Shown piece after piece: positions 1-5,480 of a stretch of DNA of 5,481 nucleotides; position 1 is the stretch's first letter, and every line of letters starts with the position of its first letter. The notes beneath the pieces are model-generated. The model had not been told where the DNA came from, did not search any database, and saw only the letters and a list, made by a program, of their open reading frames with translations. A program made the position numbers and the translations under genes. Source of the DNA: Thermoanaerobaculaceae bacterium. GTDB lineage: Bacteria; Acidobacteriota; UBA4820. Location of the stretch: the NCBI GenBank assembly GCA_012798145.1, contig JAAZNT010000296.1, positions 1 to 5,481 of the forward strand, in the 5' to 3' direction.

Positions 1-140
1 AATACTCAAATTGGCTTTAAATATGAAAAGAAGATATTGGTTCTTAGGGCTTTGGAACTCAATTGAGCACATAGATTTCCCTTATCCCGTTCCCGATTCA
101 TCCTGAAATGTCTTTTCCTAATGACAAATCTGGGATTATT

Positions 141-800
141 TTAGCCGATCCAAAGTCCTTCGATTCTTACATGAAAGCCGTCACTTCTTCTGGCAATATG
201 GTTGATGAGTCCACAATGTCTCCACTGGAGCATGCAAAAGCGTGGCTGAAAATAGTAGCGCCTTCCAATTTCAAGCTCGGTGCGCGCAACTTTAACGAGT
301 CCTTCGTACGCTGTCGTATTATAATAGCCTATATTAATTGCGTTCTTTCTCGCCATCATTGGTCCAACTATACACCAAGTCACACAACCATTAAAATAGT
401 CTGGCTCCTCAACAATTTGCCCTACATGGGTGACGGGGCAGCCGCAGGAGATCCAAGCGGGTCTTCCAAAAATAATATCACCCTTTTTCAATTGAAGTTT
501 CTCAACATTGGATGGATTAAATAGGATAATTGTTTCTCTTGGTCCAGCCTCGTCAGGAAATTTATCAAGGATAAAATCATAGTCTCTTCCGAGGTGATCC
601 TTCCACGAGGCCGCTTCTTCAGAGAAGAGCTTCGATGGTGAACAGACCTGCTTTCCTTTCGCAATGGTCAAATGAATGCACCTTTTCATCTGCTTTTTGT
701 CAACTTTGGCAACGGCTGCAAACTCATCACAGGTTTTAAAGCCACACAATCCGCAATCTTTTCCCGGTAATTCCAGTTTATTGTTTCTTTCTTTCGTCAT
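141..800 (-). CDS. Cysteine-rich 4Fe-4S protein (CdhD/AcsC-type FeS motif), third gene of the ABC-GTPase-FeS operon
   Basis: A soluble 219-residue protein. Residues 16-41 carry C-x2-C-x4-C-x16-C (Cys16, 19, 24, 41), the spacing of the FeS domain (Pfam PF04060 type) that binds a 4Fe-4S cluster in corrinoid Fe-S proteins and related electron carriers. The rest is not a domain I can name. It has Cys53, a C119-G-C121-P-V-T-H125 motif, Cys139/Cys143, and a C-terminal block with Cys189, QWRH (192-195) and Cys196. Eleven cysteines in total suggest a second metal or cofactor site. No signal peptide or membrane helix is seen, so it is cytosolic. The frame stays open 16 codons further (to 848), but I chose the ATG at 800: GGGAG lies 7 nt upstream of it, and the extension would translate an AT-rich hairpin region. 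A role as electron donor to, or target of, the GTPase and ATPase encoded upstream is inference. The FeS domain call is firm and the function is unknown. Confidence 0.85.
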   Translation of the reverse strand: MTKERNNKLELPGKDCGLCGFKTCDEFAAVAKVDKKQMKRCIHLTIAKGKQVCSPSKLFSEEAASWKDHLGRDYDFILDKFPDEAGPRETIILFNPSNVEKLQLKKGDIIFGRPAWISCGCPVTHVGQIVEEPDYFNGCVTWCIVGPMMARKNAINIGYYNTTAYEGLVKVARTELEIGRRYYFQPRFCMLQWRHCGLINHIARRSDGFHVRIEGLWIG

Positions 801-806
801 TGTTAA

Positions 807-814
807 TCTCCCTT
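807..814 (-). promoter_or_regulatory. SD sequence deciding the Fe-S gene start
   Basis: AAGGGAGA on the minus strand, with GGGAG 7 nt before the ATG at 800. The competing in-frame ATG at 848 has no comparable SD. The SD is less perfect than those of the other two operon genes and lies next to a possible hairpin arm (813-818). Confidence 0.65.
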
Positions 815-840
815 CAAAAAAATTTGAATAATTTTCAAAT
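813..840 (-). repeat. Overlapping, mutually exclusive AT-rich hairpins ahead of the Fe-S gene
   Basis: On the minus strand, ATTTGAA (834-840) can pair with TTCAAAT (822-828) across a 5-nt loop. That stem is followed by a run of seven T, a terminator-like shape with only one G-C pair. The same TTCAAA arm can instead pair with a downstream TTTGAA (813-818) that touches the SD of the Fe-S gene. The three arms could form a weak attenuator or SD-masking switch, or the pairing could be chance in AT-rich DNA. Confidence 0.35.
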
Positions 841-882
841 GAAAGCATAAGAGAAGGTAAAGAAAAAATTGAATTTTCTATT

Positions 883-909
883 TTAATCTTGGGTTAAATA
901 GTAAAACAT
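883..909 (-). CDS. Possible 8-codon leader ORF between the GTPase and Fe-S genes
   Basis: The minus strand reads MFYYLTQD and stop. Its ATG shares one base with the GTPase stop codon (TAATG), and GAGGAG within the last GTPase codons (914-919) lies 4 nt upstream. The arrangement looks like translational coupling into a tiny ORF that ends about 80 nt before the Fe-S start. It could be a leader peptide, the relic of an earlier gene start, or chance, since the last GTPase codons happen to spell an SD. No function is assigned. Confidence 0.25.
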   Translation of the reverse strand: MFYYLTQD

Positions 910-1607
910 TATTCTCCTCTATAAAATAAGTCATTTTCCATCGTTCGAAGCACGCCAAAATGTGCTTCCATCCCTATTTCTTTCTTTCCCACACAAATAG
1001 TGCAAGTCCCCACAGGAGGATTGCCTCTGAGAAACAAAGGAGGCATTGTTTCGTTACTTTCTTCAATCCTTTCAACAAGCCTGTCAATGTTGATGCCGTG
1101 CAACGCATCTGTTTCAATAATATTGACTTTGGCGGCGTCATTTATATTGTATCTGAAAACTTCACGCTCTGCTTGCGAAACAAGATCTATTTTTGTTACA
1201 ACGGCGATGTCAGCCAAGGTTAGCATTGGGCCAATCTTTCTTGGAAGATTCATTCCACTTGTTGCTTCAAGAACTACTATTCCAAGAGAGTTCTCAATGT
1301 AAGGAGAGCATCTCAGACACAGCCCTGCTGTCTCAACTGCAAGAATTTCTGAACCCTTCTTTTCAGCCCATTTCATCGCGTCACCCATTACTATTACATT
1401 GCAATGATCAGGGCAGAGATCTCCAGAATAAACTTTTGAGGCTGGAATTTTCAACTCCTTTTTGAACTCTTCATCTTCGTTGGCAAACTGGACATCAATT
1501 TTAAAGTAGGCGACTTTTCTTCCTTTTTGCAATAGCTTTTTTAATGTTTGTTTCAAAACCGTTGTTTTTCCGCTCGTTGGTGGCCCTGCACAAATTATTA
1601 CTTTCAT
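909..1607 (-). CDS. G3E/SIMIBI-class GTPase of the HypB/UreG/CobW type with extra cysteine pairs; putative metallochaperone
   Basis: A cytosolic P-loop GTPase of 232 residues. Visible motifs are a Walker A G8-PPTS-G13-K14-T15-T16, Asp38 in FKIDVQ as the switch-I acidic residue, E92-T-A-G95 as the G3/Walker B-like motif, and T138-K-I-D141 as the G4 guanine-specificity motif (NKxD with Thr for Asn). In this class (HypB, UreG, CobW) GTP hydrolysis drives delivery of Ni, Co or Zn into a target enzyme. Cysteine pairs C65-x3-C69 (CPDHC), C97-x2-C100 (directly after ETAG, where HypB also has a metal-binding Cys) and C202-x2-C205 near the C-terminus are likely metal ligands. It lacks the His-rich N-terminus of some HypB proteins and the C-terminal domain of COG0523 proteins. 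The ATG at 1607 has AGGAGG 4-5 nt upstream, and that SD overlaps the stop codon of the ABC gene, so translational coupling is likely. The metal and client are unknown. Confidence 0.88.
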   Translation of the reverse strand: MKVIICAGPPTSGKTTVLKQTLKKLLQKGRKVAYFKIDVQFANEDEEFKKELKIPASKVYSGDLCPDHCNVIVMGDAMKWAEKKGSEILAVETAGLCLRCSPYIENSLGIVVLEATSGMNLPRKIGPMLTLADIAVVTKIDLVSQAEREVFRYNINDAAKVNIIETDALHGINIDRLVERIEESNETMPPLFLRGNPPVGTCTICVGKKEIGMEAHFGVLRTMENDLFYRGE

Positions 1608-1610
1608 TAT

Positions 1611-1616
1611 ATCCTC
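1611..1616 (-). promoter_or_regulatory. SD sequence of the GTPase gene, abutting the upstream stop codon
   Basis: The minus strand reads TAGGAGGATATAATG. The stop codon TAG of the ABC gene (1617-1619) runs directly into GGAGG, followed by a short spacer and the GTPase ATG at 1607. Ribosomes finishing the first gene therefore stop on the SD of the second, which suggests coupled translation and matched production of the ATPase and the GTPase. Confidence 0.8.
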
Positions 1617-2423
1617 CTAATGCGTCAAATATCCGAGGGCGCGAAGTCTCTTTTCAAGTTCGACTTCTGTCAGAGTCTCTCCAGCGCGGATCTTTGCCCT
1701 AAAATCCAAAAGCAAATCATCAAACTTCCTTATCTCTTCTGCAACTTTTTGCTCACCCGCATCTGTTCTGATAATCCTCTGCATCGCTCCTTCCTTCATC
1801 ACAATCCTAAAATCGGAAAAAAGAGCTATTCTTGGGTCATGAGTTACAAAAATGAATATCTTTTGATAGCATTTCAGCAAATCTATGGCGCGTGTTCTGT
1901 TTATGCCAGCATTCTCTATTTCGTCAAGAAGAAGGATTGGAGCGTTTCCTATTACTACCGCATCAGCAATTAGCAATGCTCTTGTCTGTCCTCCCGAAAG
2001 CTCGGTCATCGCACTATCCTCGTTTATAGGTTCCCCGGTCAATTGATTGGCGAATTCTAGTGTTTTTTCAATTGCGGAATGGATTATTTCTGCGTGCCGC
2101 ACTGAGGCATGAGTTTCAAGAAATTTTCTCACAGGCAAATCCGACAAGAAATTCGTATGTTGTGTGATCAAAGCAACTGGATTATTTGAAGGCTCGCCTG
2201 TAAGCTCAATTGAAGGAGGATGGTTGTTTATTAGGATCTTTCTCCCTGAAGGAGTGTTTCCATTTGCAAATAGTTCTATATCATTAATAAGTTCAGTTTT
2301 TCCTGAACCTGTCGGTCCAACGATACTCATCACCTGCCCCATTTCCAAAACCACTTCTCTAACAGCTTCCCTTTTTCCATTCTTTCCTTTCCCGCCTAAG
2401 ATTGAAATTTTCTCAATCTTCAT
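1617..2423 (-). CDS. Soluble ABC-type ATPase without a permease, first gene of the operon
   Basis: A 268-residue single nucleotide-binding domain. All core motifs are present: Walker A G36-PTGS-G41-K42-T43, Q-loop Gln88, signature L142-SGGQ146, Walker B I163-LLL-D167 with catalytic Glu168, and switch His195 (VTHD). The D-loop is unusual: NAGI (171-174) replaces the common SALD. Residues 221-268 form a charged, probably helical C-terminal extension that could be a docking surface. No membrane protein or solute-binding protein is encoded beside it. Its partners are a metallochaperone-like GTPase and an Fe-S protein, so it may act as a mechanical or assembly ATPase (as the A2/AtwA ATPase does in methyl-CoM reductase activation) rather than as a transporter. 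That role is inference. The ATG at 2423 has AAGGAGG with a 6-nt spacer. A transporter ATPase whose permease is encoded elsewhere remains possible. Confidence 0.9.
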   Translation of the reverse strand: MKIEKISILGGKGKNGKREAVREVVLEMGQVMSIVGPTGSGKTELINDIELFANGNTPSGRKILINNHPPSIELTGEPSNNPVALITQHTNFLSDLPVRKFLETHASVRHAEIIHSAIEKTLEFANQLTGEPINEDSAMTELSGGQTRALLIADAVVIGNAPILLLDEIENAGINRTRAIDLLKCYQKIFIFVTHDPRIALFSDFRIVMKEGAMQRIIRTDAGEQKVAEEIRKFDDLLLDFRAKIRAGETLTEVELEKRLRALGYLTH

Positions 2424-2429
2424 TTTTTT

Positions 2430-2436
2430 CCTCCTT
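2430..2436 (-). promoter_or_regulatory. SD sequence of the ABC ATPase gene
   Basis: AAGGAGG on the minus strand with a 6-nt spacer (all A) before the ATG at 2423. It is near-perfect and fixes the start of the first gene of the operon. Confidence 0.85.
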
Positions 2437-2475
2437 CCCTGTCAATCAGATGAGCACCAAAACTCTAAAGAGACT

Positions 2476-2504
2476 ATAATAGCACTCTTATAAGAGTGTG
2501 TCAA
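2476..2504 (-). promoter_or_regulatory. Strong sigma-70-type promoter of the ABC-GTPase-FeS operon
   Basis: Reading the minus strand, TTGACA (plus 2499-2504, perfect -35) is followed by exactly 17 bp and TATTAT (plus 2476-2481, 5 of 6 to TATAAT). A TG one base before the -10 makes it an extended -10 element. Transcription would start near 2468-2470, giving a 5' leader of about 46 nt to the ATG at 2423. The match to the vegetative consensus and the distance to a gene with a perfect SD make this the best-supported regulatory site in the window. Confidence 0.85.
2483..2498. promoter_or_regulatory. 16-bp perfect palindromic operator in the -35/-10 spacer
   Basis: CACTCTTATAAGAGTG is a perfect inverted repeat with 8-bp arms and no gap. 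It occupies 16 of the 17 spacer bases between the -35 and -10 of the operon promoter. A dimeric repressor bound here would block RNA polymerase. An activator that realigns the two boxes, as MerR-type proteins do, is less likely because the spacer already has the optimal length. A weaker related inverted repeat, CTCTAAAGAG (2463-2472), lies at the predicted transcription start and may be a second contact. The regulator is not encoded in the window and its family cannot be assigned. Confidence 0.7.
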
Positions 2505-2549
2505 GAGGTGTGTTTCGCTTTTTTCTAATGGTTCTGTGGTGGAGGGTGG

Positions 2550-2576
2550 ATCAATATTGATTCTTGATATCGAGAA
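2550..2576. repeat. Two abutting palindromes
   Basis: ATCAATATTGAT (2550-2561) is a perfect 12-bp palindrome. It shares its last base with TTCTTGATATCGAGAA (2561-2576), a 16-base inverted repeat perfect except for one T/G pair. The TTGAT motif occurs in both. They may be protein-binding sites for control of the kinase gene or of the divergent operon. They lie about 50 bp upstream of the operon -35 and about 330 bp upstream of the kinase. Confidence 0.4.
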
Positions 2577-2655
2577 ATGCCAGCTTCAAAAAACTCTTTT
2601 GCTCAGTTTAGTCACAATGGATACTGAAAAAACCATCCTGCATATTCTTATTAAA

Positions 2656-2678
2656 AGCCCATTTATTTATTATGGGCT
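2656..2678. repeat. Stem-loop with a perfect 7-bp stem
   Basis: AGCCCAT (2656-2662) and ATGGGCT (2672-2678) pair perfectly around a 9-nt A/T loop. Read on the minus strand the stem is followed by TTTTAATAAG, a weak U-rich tail that could stop leftward transcription towards the operon promoter. Read on the plus strand there is no T-run. Terminator activity is uncertain because no gene is seen on its upstream side in either direction. Confidence 0.35.
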
Positions 2679-2824
2679 CTGTCCTGTATTGCATTTTGAT
2701 TACTTTTTCATTGAAAGTGTAATGTCTTTAGAAGCGCAACAGATCAATAATCTATTTTAATACTTCAATATTCAAATTAATTAGGGTTTAAAAAAATCGA
2801 AGAAATTAGAATGGCTCCAGAAGA

Positions 2825-2842
2825 CAAAACGATCTGGTTTTG
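2825..2842. repeat. Small stem-loop upstream of the kinase gene
   Basis: CAAAAC (2825-2830) and GTTTTG (2837-2842) form a 6-bp stem with a GATCTG loop, about 60 nt before the first possible kinase start codon. It is weak and may be chance. If transcribed it would sit in the kinase leader. Confidence 0.25.
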
Positions 2843-2903
2843 CAAGTGTTGAAGAAATTCGCAGCAAATTCTTTCTATTCAAGTGAAATAAATCCGCCAT
2901 AGG

Positions 2904-5480
2904 ATGTCAATTATTATGACACTTTACATTTTGGTTGATATTGATAAAATAAAGATTGAAGAATTCTATGAATGGAAACGAAAAATGAACGGGATGGGCT
3001 ATTTGTTTTTTGGAATTAGTTTCGCTTTGGTCTTATTGCTTTTTGCGTCTTTGTTTGCAATCTTTCTTTTGTCAGAGAAGCGAAAAAGCAATTTGGTATT
3101 AATTTCATCGATAATGTTTTTTGCCGTATTAAATCTCTTTTCACATTTCATTGTTCAGGACAAAGAAAATATTTCCTATCAAAAAACTTTATTGATTTTA
3201 TCGATTTCAATTATTAGTATCTTTATTGTTTTCCTCATTGTTGTCATTTTTGTTGGCGGGAGAAAGGATATTTTGTCGTCTTTTGGAAAAAGTATCTTTA
3301 CCGCTGAAAGAATGCTGGAGGAAATTCCTGTTGCTGTAAGACTATTGAAGAAAGATGATATGAGTATTCTCTATGCAAACAGGAAAACTGAGGAGCTATT
3401 TGGATACAAGAAAGATGAACTAATTGGAATGCCGCTTCATTTTCTTTATTCATCAGAATGTGGTGACAAGATGGACTACATAGAGGGAATAAGAAAGGAC
3501 CTGCTGGAAAAAGGAATTTGGCAGGGTGAAATACTTCACATAAAGAAAAATAATTCAACTTTTTGGGGAATGGCCTTTACCTGCACAGTTTTTCATCCGA
3601 AATACGGAGAATGTTTTATGACTTGGGAAGTCGACATTTCAGATTGGCGCTATTCCGAGAAGATGATATCAGTATTTGAAAAAATTCTTAACGATGTGGC
3701 TTCAGGCATTCTTTTGGCAAAAGAAGGAAATATAATTTATGCCAATCAAAGATTGTGCAATCTGTATGATTCTCAAAAAAGCGAGTTGATTGGAGCACCT
3801 TTTAGTCTGCTTTTTTCTGAGCAGTCAAGTAACTCTGAATATTTAATGGAGAAGCTTGAAAGACAGCTCAGTGAAAAGGGCGAGTTTCACGAAGAGTTTT
3901 TCCATAAAAAGAATGATGGGAGTGTGCTCTGGACCGAGGTTTCAGTCTCAAGAGTGGAAAATCCAAAGTTAGGGGATTGTCTTGTTGGCATTTTTACTGA
4001 CATTACAAAAATAAAAGAAATGGAGAAAGCCGCAAAGAATGCGCAAGAACAGTATTCTATGATAGCCAACAACATCAGTGATGTAATTTGGTCTTTTGAT
4101 ATTGAAGAGAATAGATATAATTATTTGTCTGCTTCAGTAGAAAAATTGTTTGGCTATAAGCCGGAAGAAATGCTGAATATGTCCATATTTGATAATTTGG
4201 CAGAAGAGTATATTTCTTACGCAGATGAAAACCTGCGCCGCAGAAAGCAATCCTTTTTAATGGATAAAAGTTTTTCATCATTTCATTCCGATTTCGTTGA
4301 TTTGAAGAGAAAAGACGGTAGAATATTTAACGCAGAAGTCAAAACGCGCTTTATTTCGGGCGAAGATGGAAAAATTTATCTGATTGGGTTGACCAGAGAC
4401 ATCACCAAAGAAAAAGAGATGATTGATAAACTAACAATTTTGAAGAGAGCCGTTGACAACGCTCTTGAGTCTATTTTTATAATGGACTGCAATTTGTTAG
4501 TAACTTATGTTAATTCAAAATTCTCTGAAATAACGGGCTATTCCAAAGAAGAAGCGATTGGAAGTTTTTCAAAAATCTTGAGAATAAAAGAGAACGACTT
4601 TGAATATGAGAATCTATGGAATGAAGTAAAAAAAACAGGTTCTTACAGCGGAATCATAAGATGCAAAAAGAAGGACGGAACATTATTTTTTGCTCAAACA
4701 AATGTATCAACCATAAGGGACGACAGAGGGGATGTAATTGGATATGTTGCCGTTCAGAATGATATAACAAAGCAGAAAGAGCTGGAAGAAATGGTAAAGA
4801 ACAAAGAAAAAATGGCAATCATTGGCCAATTTGCGGGAGCAATAGCACATGAAATCAAGAATCCACTCTTTTCAATAACTGGGGGACTCCAAATTTTGCA
4901 GTTGTCTGAAAACTTGACTCGGGAAGAAAAAGAGGATTTAGAAGTTTTATATAAGGAGTGCATGAGAATAGACCGTCTTATTAAACAGTTGAAGATTCAT
5001 TCAACTCCACAGAGTAGCGTATTTGAGAACATAGATATCAGTTCGCTTTTGGTAGAGATGAAGAGTTTGATGAAAAGTAGCCTTGTGGAAAAAAACATTG
5101 AGCTTATTATAAGGTGCGATAGGCATCTTCCTTTTTTGAAAGCCAGTAGAGACGGGATGGAGCAGTTATTGCTGAACTTGGTTATCAATGCCGTTGAATC
5201 TTTAGAAAAAGATGGAATCATTGAAATAGATTGCTGGTTGGAGGATAAATTTTTGCACTTGACAGTTGAGGACAACGGGAAAGGGATTAAACCAGAGCAT
5301 ATTCCTCATTTATTTGACCCCCTCTTTTCAACAAAGAGCGGTAATAGCGGACTGGGTTTATTTGTTTGTAAAAGGATAGTGGTAGAGCATAAAGGTGAAA
5401 TATTTGTTTCGTCATCAAAAGCTGGCAAGGGGGCTTGCTTTGAGATAATACTTCCACTGAATGGTGAGAATTATGCTTAA
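2904..5480 (+). CDS. Membrane-bound sensor histidine kinase: 3 TM, 4 PAS, HisKA, HATPase_c
   Basis: 858 residues in the longest frame. Three hydrophobic helices (about 32-56, 62-83, 95-117) are joined by loops of about 6-12 residues, so there is no extracytoplasmic sensor domain. Four PAS domains follow (about 132-246, 253-370, 382-502, 508-624), most with the usual YxN/GY/ELIG-like pattern and a closing DIT helix. The HisKA domain has phospho-acceptor His649 in AIAHEIKNPL, with the E650-x2-N653 pattern linked to phosphatase activity. The HATPase domain shows N762 (N-box), D790-NGKG794 (G1), FDPLFSTK (F-box) and G816-LGL (G2). The style is NtrB/AtoS/ZraS-like, kinases that often pair with sigma-54 activators. 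No start has a good SD. ATGs at 2916 and 2985 are alternatives. The positive-inside rule favours 2985, because the basic WKRK before helix 1 would otherwise face outward. No haem or flavin (LOV) signature is seen, so the ligand is unknown. Confidence 0.93.
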   Translation: MSIIMTLYILVDIDKIKIEEFYEWKRKMNGMGYLFFGISFALVLLLFASLFAIFLLSEKRKSNLVLISSIMFFAVLNLFSHFIVQDKENISYQKTLLILSISIISIFIVFLIVVIFVGGRKDILSSFGKSIFTAERMLEEIPVAVRLLKKDDMSILYANRKTEELFGYKKDELIGMPLHFLYSSECGDKMDYIEGIRKDLLEKGIWQGEILHIKKNNSTFWGMAFTCTVFHPKYGECFMTWEVDISDWRYSEKMISVFEKILNDVASGILLAKEGNIIYANQRLCNLYDSQKSELIGAPFSLLFSEQSSNSEYLMEKLERQLSEKGEFHEEFFHKKNDGSVLWTEVSVSRVENPKLGDCLVGIFTDITKIKEMEKAAKNAQEQYSMIANNISDVIWSFDIEENRYNYLSASVEKLFGYKPEEMLNMSIFDNLAEEYISYADENLRRRKQSFLMDKSFSSFHSDFVDLKRKDGRIFNAEVKTRFISGEDGKIYLIGLTRDITKEKEMIDKLTILKRAVDNALESIFIMDCNLLVTYVNSKFSEITGYSKEEAIGSFSKILRIKENDFEYENLWNEVKKTGSYSGIIRCKKKDGTLFFAQTNVSTIRDDRGDVIGYVAVQNDITKQKELEEMVKNKEKMAIIGQFAGAIAHEIKNPLFSITGGLQILQLSENLTREEKEDLEVLYKECMRIDRLIKQLKIHSTPQSSVFENIDISSLLVEMKSLMKSSLVEKNIELIIRCDRHLPFLKASRDGMEQLLLNLVINAVESLEKDGIIEIDCWLEDKFLHLTVEDNGKGIKPEHIPHLFDPLFSTKSGNSGLGLFVCKRIVVEHKGEIFVSSSKAGKGACFEIILPLNGENYA

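Larger units (their letters stand above)
2505..2903. other. Gene-poor region between the operon promoter and the kinase gene
   Basis: I support no gene here. A 74-codon GTG-started frame (2536-2760, plus) has no SD and no recognisable motif. The stretch holds two abutting palindromes (2550-2576), a 7-bp stem-loop (2656-2678) and a 6-bp stem-loop (2825-2842). I found no clear -35/-10 pair for the kinase gene. The best match, TTGATT (2696-2701) then 18 bp and TAATGT, is too weak to call. Confidence 0.6.

Noticed and set aside
1..140. Possible terminator or small minus-strand ORF downstream of the operon (10-bp palindrome CTCAATTGAG at 58-67; a 31-codon frame)
   Set aside because: The palindrome has no loop and no T-run, so it is not a terminator. 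The short frame has only an AGG directly against its ATG and no recognisable content.
108..524. 138-codon plus-strand ORF opposite the Fe-S gene
   Set aside because: It is antisense to the Fe-S coding frame, with no family motif and no SD. It is a shadow.
801..848. N-terminal extension of the Fe-S protein to the ATG at 848
   Set aside because: The 16 added residues translate the hairpin and SD region of the downstream start. The ATG at 800 has its own GGGAG SD at good spacing and leads straight into the FeS motif.
1548..2493. Plus-strand ORFs opposite the ABC gene (1548-1973 and 2164-2493)
   Set aside because: They lie antisense to a gene with complete ABC motifs, lack SD sequences, and have low-complexity Phe/Ser/Pro-rich translations typical of shadow frames.
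2481..2498. Resemblance of AGCACTC...GAGTG to the CIRCE element bound by HrcA
   Set aside because: CIRCE arms are separated by 9 bases. Here CACTC and GAGTG are 6 apart, the outer right arm (GAGTGTGTC) does not match GAGTGCTAA, and no chaperone gene follows.
2536..2760. 74-codon plus-strand ORF starting with GTG
   Set aside because: No SD, no promoter, no recognisable domain, and it spans palindromes and a stem-loop. It is probably a chance frame in AT-rich DNA.
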